From a virus: a stretch of DNA of 39,076 nt. Shown here one piece after another: positions 6,382-12,889 of this stretch. The notes beneath the pieces are model-generated. The model did no database searches, was not told where the DNA came from, and saw only the letters and a program-made list of their open reading frames with translations. How positions within the stretch are numbered: the first letter of the stretch is position 1; every line of letters starts with the position of its first letter. The stretch spans positions 1-39,076 of IMG/VR virus record IMGVR_UViG_3300025128_000122, one strand, 5' to 3'. The position numbers and the translations under genes were made by a program.

Positions 6382-6625
6382 AACAATCAGAGAGATAGCA
6401 GAAGAAACTCTTAATATATTCATAGCTGACAATGTTAAATGCTTTGGTGCAAGACCATACTTGGAAGCAATGGCATACATAGAGACACCTAATGATAGTT
6501 TTGGGCTGGACTCTGGGCGAAGTATTGTTACTTACTTTCTGGTTAATGCCTCCACATGGAGGGGACCTGATGCCAGAAGGATTAAAGCTGAACTGAAAAA
6601 ACTATTGGGGAAAGGACATGGCTAA
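6371..6625 (+). CDS. Conserved small phage protein, unknown function
   Basis: An 84-residue protein of a type I recall from many phages: an N-terminal RTIREIAEETL helix, then ARPYLEAMAYI, a D-S-x-x-x-I-V-x-Y-F-L-x-N-A-S-T-W-R-G segment, and an ARRIKAELKKLL basic helix. No function is known to me. The ATG at 6371 has GAGG ten bases upstream and lies within the previous gene's end; the upstream extension (MKFLARKN...) is in another gene's frame space. Confidence 0.65.
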   Translation: MASRTIREIAEETLNIFIADNVKCFGARPYLEAMAYIETPNDSFGLDSGRSIVTYFLVNASTWRGPDARRIKAELKKLLGKGHG

Positions 6626-6818
6626 ATATCTTTTTAGAATAACCAAAACAACAGAAGCTTACATTGAAGAATCAGGTTTCACTGAGATCAAAGCAATGAG
6701 AAAAGCACAAGACCGATTTGATAAAATACTAGAGGAGGGAATAAGAGATAAAGATTATCCACACGTTGAAACTGAGATTGTCCAGGTTGATCGTGATACC
6801 TATGAACCAATTGATTAA
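6618..6818 (+). CDS. Hypothetical protein
   Basis: Unrecognised 66-residue protein: beta-strand YLFRITKTTEAYIEE, a basic-acidic helix (AMRKAQDRFDKILEEG), then another strand (VETEIVQV). The overall beta-alpha-beta pattern is compact. It overlaps the preceding gene by 8 bases, with GGGGAAAGG upstream. Confidence 0.55.
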   Translation: MAKYLFRITKTTEAYIEESGFTEIKAMRKAQDRFDKILEEGIRDKDYPHVETEIVQVDRDTYEPID

Positions 6819-6830
6819 GGAGAGAATCAA

Positions 6831-7040
6831 ATGACGATGGATAAAGCGTGTCGTATCGTAGGATACAATGCACAACGGTATGCGATAAGAAACATGACCA
6901 AAGCATTAAAGATGTTTCGGTTTGGTAATACTGAGGAAGAAGAGGCTCGATTACAGGCTGGTCTTTTTGTCCTCAGAAGATGGAAGAAATACCAACAAGC
7001 CTGTTCTGATTACAGAGATAACAAATTTAGGAGAGCATAA
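6831..7040 (+). CDS. Hypothetical basic helical protein
   Basis: Unrecognised 69-residue protein, helical and Arg/Lys-rich (NMTKALKMFRFG, LRRWKKYQQACSDYRDNKFRRA). It could bind nucleic acid. AGGAGAG precedes the ATG. Its TAA shares one base with the ATG of the next gene (TAATG), implying coupled translation. Confidence 0.55.
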   Translation: MTMDKACRIVGYNAQRYAIRNMTKALKMFRFGNTEEEEARLQAGLFVLRRWKKYQQACSDYRDNKFRRA

Positions 7041-7411
7041 TGAAGCCACAAATATACGATCAGCATCACAGCAGTAAACTGATAGCACAACTTCCCACTA
7101 ATCCAGATGAGGAGGACATAGAAGATTTTGAGTACACTATTAATCATCACATTGGAAACGCCATCGAGAAACATGGAAGAAATATGTGGGTTAAAGGCGT
7201 TGATTTAGGATGGGATAAAAGGGTAGGCGAGCAATGGATTAACCTTACCAACCCACAAGATATCTGGAAGAGGGTAATACCTGACACAAATTTCTTTTCC
7301 TTCTCGTTATACAAGACAGGGGAAAAGACATACAAGGCTGTCTGCTCACATCACGATGTGCCGACAGGAGAGAAGTATTATTATAAATTTATCAAAGGAG
7401 AGAAAGAATGA
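7040..7411 (+). CDS. Hypothetical protein
   Basis: Unrecognised 123-residue protein. His-rich near the start (IYDQHHSSKL) and again in the middle (INHHIGNAIEKHG), with Trp at regular places. No membrane segment or known motif. It overlaps the next gene by four bases and has TAGGAGAG upstream of the start. Confidence 0.6.
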   Translation: MKPQIYDQHHSSKLIAQLPTNPDEEDIEDFEYTINHHIGNAIEKHGRNMWVKGVDLGWDKRVGEQWINLTNPQDIWKRVIPDTNFFSFSLYKTGEKTYKAVCSHHDVPTGEKYYYKFIKGEKE

Positions 7412-7749
7412 AGACAGTACCAAAGTATGAACTCAAAGGAGACAAGGTTGAAGCTTATGAGAAAAAAGACATAGAGAACTTGGCTCATGCTTTTAAAGAA
7501 GCATACGGTGTGTGGGTGCAGGAATGGGAACGTCAGGGAGCTAAAGATGAAGGCTCTTGCGTACTCGGGAACGGATTAATCGTTTGGTGGTCTGCACCCA
7601 GAAAACGCACTGCGAAACCGTTAATGGTAGTACGACCGCCTCCGACACAAGGGTGCTTGTCGCAGGAAAATTCTATGGATGCAGCCATCACATACCTTCG
7701 TGATCGTTACGATATCAATGTTGAATATACGCCTGGACGTATGGATTAG
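7408..7749 (+). CDS. Hypothetical protein
   Basis: Unrecognised 113-residue protein. Residues 17-45 form a charged amphipathic helix ending VWVQEWERQG. A beta-rich central part (VLGNGLIVWWSAPRKRT, PLMVVRPPP) follows, then a C-terminal helix (MDAAITYLRDRY). AAAGGAGAG precedes the ATG, which lies in an ATGA overlap with the previous stop. Confidence 0.6.
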   Translation: MKTVPKYELKGDKVEAYEKKDIENLAHAFKEAYGVWVQEWERQGAKDEGSCVLGNGLIVWWSAPRKRTAKPLMVVRPPPTQGCLSQENSMDAAITYLRDRYDINVEYTPGRMD

Positions 7750-7762
7750 AAAGGAGTACACT

Positions 7763-8107
7763 ATGTCAGGACCACATACAGATAAAGCAGAACAAGACTA
7801 CGAAAACAGAGAGGAGGAAAGTAACGTGGAAGATATAAATAATCATATTCAAAATGAAACAATTATTATTCATCAAAAGCTAGAGGTAGAGACAAAGAAT
7901 ATGACCTTTAGTTTGATCTATCAAAAGAATGATGGAACGACAGCAGTAAAGCCTTTCCAGGTATACACTTATAAAGATTTGTTTTTAAATATAACAAAAT
8001 TTATTAACGACAACTGCTTATATCACGACAACATACTTGGGATTGTAGAAAAGTATGTACCAATACTTGCCAACATATCAGAACAAACAGATTATATGGA
8101 GGACTAA
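7763..8107 (+). CDS. Hypothetical acidic protein
   Basis: Unrecognised 114-residue protein. The first 35 residues are acidic and likely disordered (EQDYENREEESNVEDINN), followed by beta-strand-like segments (TIIIHQKLEVETKNMTF) and helices. The frame is open from 7679, but AAAGGAG before the ATG at 7763 and the previous stop at 7749 fix the start. Confidence 0.6.
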   Translation: MSGPHTDKAEQDYENREEESNVEDINNHIQNETIIIHQKLEVETKNMTFSLIYQKNDGTTAVKPFQVYTYKDLFLNITKFINDNCLYHDNILGIVEKYVPILANISEQTDYMED

Positions 8108-8108
8108 A

Positions 8109-8597
8109 ATGCCAAATCACACAACAAACGAAGTAGAAATATCAGGGGATGAGGAAATTATAGCTGAAGTTATTAAGCTTATGACAAAGAAGCATGAAGG
8201 TTCTGAAATTGAGGATGTTACCTTCAGTAAAATAATTCCCTCACCTGATTGGGACACAACACCCAACGAGAATGGTGAATTGCCAACTGAAGTAGAGGAA
8301 ATTAAAAATAAGGAAGGCGATGTTGTCATGTCTGTTAAGAGATTCCCTTGTGGGAAAACAGATGACAGATGGTATAACTGGAACATAAAAAACTGGGGTA
8401 CCAAATGGGATGCCTATAACACAGATATTTATGAGGACGAGACATCTGTTCACATGAGCTTCCAAACTGCATGGGCGCCACCAGTAGAGGTTGCACAGGA
8501 GCTAAGAAAAAGGTTCAAGTCTGTTGAGATAAAATGGATGTTCAACCAAGAAGAAGATCCTCGTTATCAATGGCAGGATCTGATGAATGAAATCTAA
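8109..8597 (+). CDS. Api92/YubB-like (DUF1281-type) protein
   Basis: This 162-residue protein resembles the ferredoxin-like Api92/YubB family found on plasmids and phages: an N-terminal MPNHTTNEVEISGD strand pattern, a middle SKIIPSP segment, the family hallmark WYNWNIKNWGTKWDAY (residues 88-103), and a C-terminal SFQTAWAPPVEVAQEL stretch. Family members have no established biochemical activity known to me; their occurrence on mobile elements suggests a role in host interaction. The ATG at 8109 was chosen by similarity to family N-termini, with TGGAGGAC just upstream. It ends inside the next gene's start. Confidence 0.75.
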   Translation: MPNHTTNEVEISGDEEIIAEVIKLMTKKHEGSEIEDVTFSKIIPSPDWDTTPNENGELPTEVEEIKNKEGDVVMSVKRFPCGKTDDRWYNWNIKNWGTKWDAYNTDIYEDETSVHMSFQTAWAPPVEVAQELRKRFKSVEIKWMFNQEEDPRYQWQDLMNEI

Positions 8598-8790
8598 TCA
8601 CATTGCTCTTGAAATATTCAAGGAGTTCGTCTCTTTCTGTGACACACGTAAGTCACTTGAAGATTGGTGGAGAGCAAACCGAACAACACTAAAAACAATG
8701 GAGACTACCGACCTTGCAACGTACAAGGAGATCATCGGTGTATTTAAACAGAGATCTGACGAGATCAAAAAGGAGAGAGAGAATGGCTGA
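8587..8790 (+). CDS. Hypothetical protein
   Basis: Unrecognised 67-residue protein, mostly helical with Trp-Trp (LEDWWRANRTTLKTM) and a basic-acidic C-terminus (RSDEIKKERENG). It starts 11 bases inside the previous gene and overlaps the next by 8 bases, so it is probably coupled. No motif identified. Confidence 0.55.
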   Translation: MKSNHIALEIFKEFVSFCDTRKSLEDWWRANRTTLKTMETTDLATYKEIIGVFKQRSDEIKKERENG

Positions 8791-9061
8791 TACAAAATTG
8801 GAAAATAAATGGGTAAAAAGAATTGCTCCTATTTTACTTGGAGCCAAAGTAGTTCACCTACAATACCAAGAGAAGGAGGAGTATTGGGACAGCAAACCAT
8901 TAGAGATTCACTTTAGTAATGGCGTTGTATTATTCGCCATGAGGGATGATGAAGGCAACGATGGTGGAGCGTATGGCCTTGGGTATACTGATAAAGTTAC
9001 ACCAAAAACTATTAAAGCAATCAGAGACTTAGCAGGCGGCACTATTCCCGTCATGAGATAA
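8783..9061 (+). CDS. Hypothetical protein
   Basis: Unrecognised 92-residue protein. A basic N-terminus (LENKWVKRIAPILLG) precedes beta-strands (AKVVHLQYQEKEEYW, LEIHFSNGVVLFAMRDD), a Gly-rich turn and a C-terminal TPKTIKAIRDLAGG helix. The frame opens earlier at 8714, but AGGAGAGAG directly before the ATG at 8783 decides the start. Confidence 0.55.
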   Translation: MADTKLENKWVKRIAPILLGAKVVHLQYQEKEEYWDSKPLEIHFSNGVVLFAMRDDEGNDGGAYGLGYTDKVTPKTIKAIRDLAGGTIPVMR

Positions 9062-9073
9062 AGGAGAGAGACT

Positions 9074-9394
9074 ATGGGTTACACAAACTATTGGACACAA
9101 CATAAAGATATTTCAAAGCATAACTGGATTACAATACAGAGAGAAGTCGAGTACCTAAGAGAGTACATTGGTGATGGTTGCATCGAAGTATTTAAAAACG
9201 GATCAGACTTTATTTCTTTAAATGGCAGAGGTGATAATGCACATGAGCATTTTGTTATCCAAAGAACAAAATCAAAGGATGGTTTTAATTTTTGTAAGAC
9301 AAACAGAAAGCCTTATGACCTTGCAGTATGGCATATGCTCACGTACATGAGCCATCTCCTTGGTAAAGACTTTGAGATTAGCAGAGACAGATAG
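9074..9394 (+). CDS. Conserved small phage protein (MGYTNYW type)
   Basis: A 106-residue protein of a phage family I recognise by its ends: it begins MGYTNYWTQ and has the C-terminal signature FCKTNRKPYDLAVWHMLTYM. Between them are a Trp-containing helix (WITIQREVEYLREYI) and a SLNGRGDNAHEHF segment. Function is not known to me. AAAGGAGAGAG precedes the ATG. Confidence 0.65.
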   Translation: MGYTNYWTQHKDISKHNWITIQREVEYLREYIGDGCIEVFKNGSDFISLNGRGDNAHEHFVIQRTKSKDGFNFCKTNRKPYDLAVWHMLTYMSHLLGKDFEISRDR

Positions 9395-9403
9395 GAGAAT
9401 ATT

Positions 9404-9766
9404 ATGTCAGGATTACTACCTCTATCATATACACTTGTTAGAACTTTAATTGGTGATGATGGGTATTATAAAATAGACAGAGATGATGGTGGACCTCCTC
9501 TTGGTTCATATAAAAAAAGGAAAAGCCTAAAAGGTTTAAATCTTTTGCTTGATTTAGAAATAGCAACGATAAGGATATACAATTCTAAAAAGAAATATTT
9601 AGGCTTTATCTATTGGAACAATTGGAATGAGGGTGATGAAAGAGTAAGTGATTACAGCACCTATTTTGATGAACATTGGGGGAAGTTCGGAGCAACAGCA
9701 ACGTGTGACTTCGAATCAATTGGAGACTTGTGCCGTGACTGGCATGAGAAATGGAGAGAACTTTAA
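9404..9766 (+). CDS. Hypothetical protein
   Basis: Unrecognised 120-residue protein, apparently beta-rich. It has a Lys/Arg patch (GSYKKRKSLKG), a strand run (LDLEIATIRIYN, YLGFIYWNNW), and an acidic, aromatic C-terminal half ending in a Trp-containing helix (DWHEKWREL). TAGGAGA precedes the ATG. Confidence 0.6.
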   Translation: MSGLLPLSYTLVRTLIGDDGYYKIDRDDGGPPLGSYKKRKSLKGLNLLLDLEIATIRIYNSKKKYLGFIYWNNWNEGDERVSDYSTYFDEHWGKFGATATCDFESIGDLCRDWHEKWREL

Positions 9767-9779
9767 CAAAGGAGGAACT

Positions 9780-10295
9780 ATGAGTTTTAAAATATACTTT
9801 AGCCCTAAAGAAATCTCTATGGCAGAGCAGGCCGGGGCGTTTAGATCACAGCTTGCCCGTGCTTCGGGAGTTAAGAACCAACGCATTGATCCAATTCGAT
9901 CTGATGAAGAGATTGATATTGCTGGTATCAAAGCAGAGATGGCAGTTGCTAAACTGTATCAGCTTGACCACGACCCCTATCATTTTGGGATAGACTCAGG
10001 TGTGGACTTGTGGTCAGGTGAAACATCTATTGATGTCAAGTCAACCTTCCATCCCAACGGACACCTTGTTTTTAAATCACTTGATGCATTTAAAGCTGAC
10101 ATTGCAATGCTTTGCATTGTTCAAGACAACGTGGTGAAGGTTACTGGTGGGTGTGAGAGGCATTGGTTTATGGAGAATCATGTAAGCCGAACCTTTTCTA
10201 AGAACAAGAAGGTTTCATTCCCTTCTTTAACACAAGGAGATCTCGAGCCTGTTAATCAGATTTGGAATATTCTTACTCATGCAAGATTATATTAG
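9780..10295 (+). CDS. PD-(D/E)XK nuclease-like protein
   Basis: A 171-residue protein with a recognisable restriction-endonuclease-type core: E53 in AGIKAEMAVAKLY, D76 in GIDSGVDLW and the D85-V-K87 pair in SIDVKST, followed by strands and a helix (LVFKSLDAFKADIAMLCIV). These residues normally bind Mg and cut DNA. The start is the ATG at 9780 after AAAGGAGG; the frame extends upstream but overlaps the previous gene. Its stop overlaps the ribosome site of the methyltransferase/dual-frame locus, so the three products should be made together. It may be a restriction partner, a phage nuclease acting on host DNA, or a repair enzyme. Confidence 0.65.
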   Translation: MSFKIYFSPKEISMAEQAGAFRSQLARASGVKNQRIDPIRSDEEIDIAGIKAEMAVAKLYQLDHDPYHFGIDSGVDLWSGETSIDVKSTFHPNGHLVFKSLDAFKADIAMLCIVQDNVVKVTGGCERHWFMENHVSRTFSKNKKVSFPSLTQGDLEPVNQIWNILTHARLY

Positions 10296-10308
10296 GAGGT
10301 AAAATGTG
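10294..10308 (+). promoter_or_regulatory. One ribosome site serving two overlapping starts
   Basis: AGGAGGT (10294-10300) precedes AAAATGTGG. The ATG at 10304 opens the 392-residue Trp/Pro-motif frame and the GTG at 10306, inside the same ATGTG, opens the methyltransferase frame. Spacing from the last G of AGGAGG to the start is 4 bases for ATG and 6 for GTG. One ribosome site thus appears to feed both frames; the ratio would depend on start choice. Confidence 0.6.
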
Positions 10309-11482
10309 GATAATACCAAAGAATCTATACGGCACCTGTCCCTCTGTGCAGGATACGGAGGGATCGACCTTGGACTCAGACGAGTTCTGCCAGAGTGCCG
10401 AACAGTCGCTTATGTGGAGATCGAAGCCTTCGCTATCCAAAACTTGGTTGACAAGATTGAAGCGGAACAACTGGATCCAGCACCTGTATACACGGACGTT
10501 AAGTCCTTCCCATTCAAAGAGTTTCGTGGATGCGTGGACATATTATCAGGAGGATTCCCTTGCCAACCTTTCAGTCAGGCAGGTTCTCAAAGATCGACTG
10601 AAGACCCTCGGCATATCTTCCCCTACATCCTCGAAGGAATCAGAGAGTGCCGACCCTCAGTTGTCTTTCTTGAAAATGTCGAAGGAATCATCTCAAGCAA
10701 AACAAAAGACGGAGAATCCGTTCTCCAATATGTCCTCAGAAGCTTGGAAGAAGTGGGTTACTCAGCAACGGCAGGAGTATTCTCAGCGTCAGAAATTGGC
10801 GCACCACACCAGAGAAAGCGAGTCTTTATCCTGGGCTACTCCACAAGTGATGGATCATATCAACGTAGTGAGGAAGCCAGAAGAAAGATCGGAAGCAGCC
10901 AACAAGGGAGGATGCAAGAATCTGAGGGAGGAAGTAATCAACTGGCCGACAGCACGGACATCAGATGCGGAGGGAGGTCCAATCGAAACGGAGCTATCGG
11001 ATCAGGGATTCAGATCGAAGAGACACAAGTCGGATCAATGGTTCGGAGCAAAACTACGGGATGCAGTGGAAACCCTGGAGAGCTGGCCGACTCCCACAGT
11101 AGCGGAGGCAGACAAGATAGGTGGCAGAGCGAACTTCGGACAGAAGGGATTGAACAATCATCCTGCAATCAGGGGGGAGCCAGAGAGAGACAAGCTCCAG
11201 AAGGACAGGAAGGGCAGCACAAAGCAGTGGGCAACGCCAACGTCCAGAGATTGGAAGGGGAGCTACAAGCCAGAAAGCCTAATCAGAAAGGACGGGAGGA
11301 GCCGACTGGATGCACTGCCTCAGATGGCAGAGTACGATCCCACCAGTGGCCGTCAAGACCAAACGAACCCCAATACGAATGGGAAGAACCCCGTGTCTTT
11401 GAGGCTCAACCCGAACTGGGTGGAGCAACTCATGGGTCTGCCAGTGGGGTGGACTCAAATCAAAACCGAACAGACAGACTAA
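10304..11482 (+). CDS. Trp/Pro-motif protein in a second frame over the methyltransferase
   Basis: A 392-residue frame lying almost wholly inside the methyltransferase gene. Four related motifs recur: WATPQVMD (177), WPTARTSD (214), WPTPTVAEAD (261) and WATPTSRDWKG (309). It ends LNPNWVEQLMGLPVGWT (368-384). From memory, proteins with a MWIIPKNL start, WPTP motifs and an NP.WVE.LMG.P.GW end recur in phages, so I treat this frame as real; I could not run a search. Trp codons are rare in chance frames, and thirteen in ordered motifs are hard to explain otherwise. Function is unknown. An accessory to the methyltransferase, or a DNA-recognition or anti-restriction role, would fit the position. 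The alternative is a chance open frame. Confidence 0.6.
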   Translation: MWIIPKNLYGTCPSVQDTEGSTLDSDEFCQSAEQSLMWRSKPSLSKTWLTRLKRNNWIQHLYTRTLSPSHSKSFVDAWTYYQEDSLANLSVRQVLKDRLKTLGISSPTSSKESESADPQLSFLKMSKESSQAKQKTENPFSNMSSEAWKKWVTQQRQEYSQRQKLAHHTRESESLSWATPQVMDHINVVRKPEERSEAANKGGCKNLREEVINWPTARTSDAEGGPIETELSDQGFRSKRHKSDQWFGAKLRDAVETLESWPTPTVAEADKIGGRANFGQKGLNNHPAIRGEPERDKLQKDRKGSTKQWATPTSRDWKGSYKPESLIRKDGRSRLDALPQMAEYDPTSGRQDQTNPNTNGKNPVSLRLNPNWVEQLMGLPVGWTQIKTEQTD

Positions 11483-11559
11483 GATTACTTGGCAATGGTG
11501 TTGTACCAGGTGTTGCTGAGAAGGCGTTTATGGTACTGTTATCCAGATTAATTAATTAG
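10306..11559 (+). CDS. DNA cytosine-C5 methyltransferase
   Basis: This enzyme family transfers a methyl group from S-adenosylmethionine to cytosine C5 in DNA. The 417 residues show motif I (LSLCAGYGGIDLGL, 11-24), the catalytic Pro-Cys of GGFPCQPFS (82-90), ENVEG (123-127), QRKRVFILGY (169-178) and the C-terminal GNGVVP (396-401). Residues 185-385, where the target-recognition domain lies, are unusually Gly/Ser/Gln/Arg/Glu-rich and poor in hydrophobic residues, the part that shares its DNA with the second frame. The start is GTG at 10306. It may protect phage DNA from host restriction, or pair with the nuclease-like gene upstream. Local GC content is higher than in the surrounding genes. Confidence 0.85.
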   Translation: MDNTKESIRHLSLCAGYGGIDLGLRRVLPECRTVAYVEIEAFAIQNLVDKIEAEQLDPAPVYTDVKSFPFKEFRGCVDILSGGFPCQPFSQAGSQRSTEDPRHIFPYILEGIRECRPSVVFLENVEGIISSKTKDGESVLQYVLRSLEEVGYSATAGVFSASEIGAPHQRKRVFILGYSTSDGSYQRSEEARRKIGSSQQGRMQESEGGSNQLADSTDIRCGGRSNRNGAIGSGIQIEETQVGSMVRSKTTGCSGNPGELADSHSSGGRQDRWQSELRTEGIEQSSCNQGGARERQAPEGQEGQHKAVGNANVQRLEGELQARKPNQKGREEPTGCTASDGRVRSHQWPSRPNEPQYEWEEPRVFEAQPELGGATHGSASGVDSNQNRTDRLRLLGNGVVPGVAEKAFMVLLSRLIN

Positions 11560-11569
11560 GAGAGAATAT

Positions 11570-11734
11570 ATGGAAGATAAACCAGAGACTCAAAATTTAG
11601 TTGAGGTATACCTTATGAGTATGGCTCAAGAAGTAGATATTCTTAACAGAATGACTAAGGACAATCCACAAGCACAAATTGTCTTATCTAAGATGATAAA
11701 GGATGTGCGTAAGCTAGAGGATCTTTTGTCATGA
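11570..11734 (+). CDS. Hypothetical helical protein, 54 residues
   Basis: A short gene starting ATG at 11570 after TAGGAGAG. The product is probably one long helix pair (LVEVYLMSMAQEVDILNRM, then IVLSKMIKDVRKLEDLLS), amphipathic and acidic at the start. The stop overlaps the next ATG (ATGA). Function unknown. Confidence 0.6.
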   Translation: MEDKPETQNLVEVYLMSMAQEVDILNRMTKDNPQAQIVLSKMIKDVRKLEDLLS

Positions 11735-12024
11735 TAGAGTTTGATGATAGGGATATGGCAATAAAGACATTAGATTTAGCGGGAGAGTTAAGTCAATCTG
11801 TTGTTGAATTTATAGAAGGACAACCAATAGATTTACCAATTCAACATCACGAAACAGTAAAATTATTTAGTTGTTTGGTATGTTCAGCACTTTATCACAA
11901 AGTAATTATGAAGGAGGCGTTTAATGACATAGAACCAAAGGAAGCAAAAGAAGTTATACACGGTATGCTAGATCAGTTTCTAAATGATCCTGACATAGAG
12001 CTATCTAAACACATGAAGCATTAG
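11731..12024 (+). CDS. Hypothetical acidic helical protein
   Basis: Unrecognised 97-residue protein, mainly helical and acidic, with a Cys pair in LFSCLVCSALYHKV and an IEPKEAKEVIHGMLDQFL helix. No membrane segment is clear. It starts in an ATGA overlap with the preceding small gene, implying coupling. Confidence 0.55.
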   Translation: MIEFDDRDMAIKTLDLAGELSQSVVEFIEGQPIDLPIQHHETVKLFSCLVCSALYHKVIMKEAFNDIEPKEAKEVIHGMLDQFLNDPDIELSKHMKH

Positions 12025-12033
12025 GAGATTATT

Positions 12034-12456
12034 ATGAGAGTAGAAAAAATTGAAACCTTTAACAAACAAAACCTAGAACAATTAAGAAAAGCTATTAACA
12101 ACAGCCTTGGATTAATTGGCAGAACTTTTGGTATTGAGATTACATTAGGCAGTGTTTCGTATCAAAAATATAATTTTACTGGAAAGCTTATAGCTAACCT
12201 TGAGTCAAAAGACGGAGAGCTTTTTACTAAACAGGCAATAGATTACAAAGCCTTTCATGAGGACTATGGATTAGAAAAAGAATGGCTAGGTCAATCGTTT
12301 GACTCTAAAGGAAAGACGTACACTGTTGTTGGGCTTAACACAAAAGCATCTAAGTATCCTGTGATCTGTGAACACGCAGGTCAAGAATACTGTGTTCCAG
12401 CCCCTTCAGTTAGATCTGGATTTAAAGGAGCTTCTAATGGAACTGCATCACTTTAA
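12034..12456 (+). CDS. Hypothetical protein
   Basis: Unrecognised 140-residue protein. A helix-rich N-terminus (FNKQNLEQLRKAINNSLGLIG) is followed by a beta-rich region (IEITLGSVSYQKYNFTGKLIANL, KGKTYTVVGLN). This resembles a phage single-domain protein I have seen as 'hypothetical', with no known role. It has TAGGAGA upstream and overlaps the next gene by 20 bases. Confidence 0.55.
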   Translation: MRVEKIETFNKQNLEQLRKAINNSLGLIGRTFGIEITLGSVSYQKYNFTGKLIANLESKDGELFTKQAIDYKAFHEDYGLEKEWLGQSFDSKGKTYTVVGLNTKASKYPVICEHAGQEYCVPAPSVRSGFKGASNGTASL

Positions 12457-12601
12457 CCTAGCTTTATCATTCTTAATTACTATATCACCAGCCATATGGT
12501 TTTGGTGCATAACAAGAAAAGACCCTAAGACCTTTCCAACTGCTATGGTTTTGGCTTGGGTCTGTAATGTAGCAATAATATTTTTTGTAGTGTTAGGATA
12601 A
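12437..12601 (+). CDS. Two-helix membrane protein, 54 residues
   Basis: A 54-residue protein with two predicted transmembrane helices (FNLALSFLITISPAIWFWCI and MVLAWVCNVAIIFFVVL) joined by a short polar loop (TRKDPKTFPT). AAGGAG (12425-12430) fixes the ATG at 12437 although the frame opens upstream. It is the last gene of the run, overlapping the converging HNH gene by nine bases at its end. An envelope or superinfection role is possible but unproven. Confidence 0.6.
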   Translation: MELHHFNLALSFLITISPAIWFWCITRKDPKTFPTAMVLAWVCNVAIIFFVVLG

Positions 12602-12889
12602 TCTTGCTTGTTTAATTAACAAGGATGCTTTTGCGGCATCCTTGTTATAAATCTTCTCAGCAAGATCCAAAGGATTTATTCCTAATCTTTTCCAAAATGT
12701 TTTCTCTCCAATGTGATGCTGTTCACTATGGTGAATCCTACATAAAGGAAGAACCTTATCGTCACCAGGCTTTATACCAATACCATTAAAGCCTATGCGA
12801 ATGTGAGCAGGATCACAGGGGGATTGAAGACAAACCACGCAAGGAAGTTTCCTTCTGACTACTGCCAACCATTTCTTATCTCTAAGCAA
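12593..12889 (-). CDS. HNH-type nuclease, DUF968/Ref-like
   Basis: A 98-residue protein with an HNH-like zinc core: Cys-x2-Cys (PCVVCLQSP), DPAHIRIGF, KPGDDKVLPLC and IHHSEQHHIGEKTFW. This matches the small phage DUF968/Ref-type endonucleases associated with recombination. The likely start is TTG at 12889, which overlaps the stop of the NinB-like gene by 8 bases; AGGG lies about 8 bases upstream. With the NinB-like gene next to it, the pair recalls the lambda orf/rap recombination genes. I infer a junction- or nick-processing role. Confidence 0.7.
   Translation of the reverse strand: MLRDKKWLAVVRRKLPCVVCLQSPCDPAHIRIGFNGIGIKPGDDKVLPLCRIHHSEQHHIGEKTFWKRLGINPLDLAEKIYNKDAAKASLLIKQARLS
12617..12647. 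terminator. 12-bp hairpin at convergent gene ends
   Basis: TAACAAGGATGC (12617-12628) and GCATCCTTGTTA (12636-12647) pair perfectly around a 7-base loop. It lies inside the last codons of the minus-strand HNH gene and just after the plus-strand membrane gene's stop. No T-run follows on either strand, so termination is inferred from position and stem strength. Confidence 0.4.
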
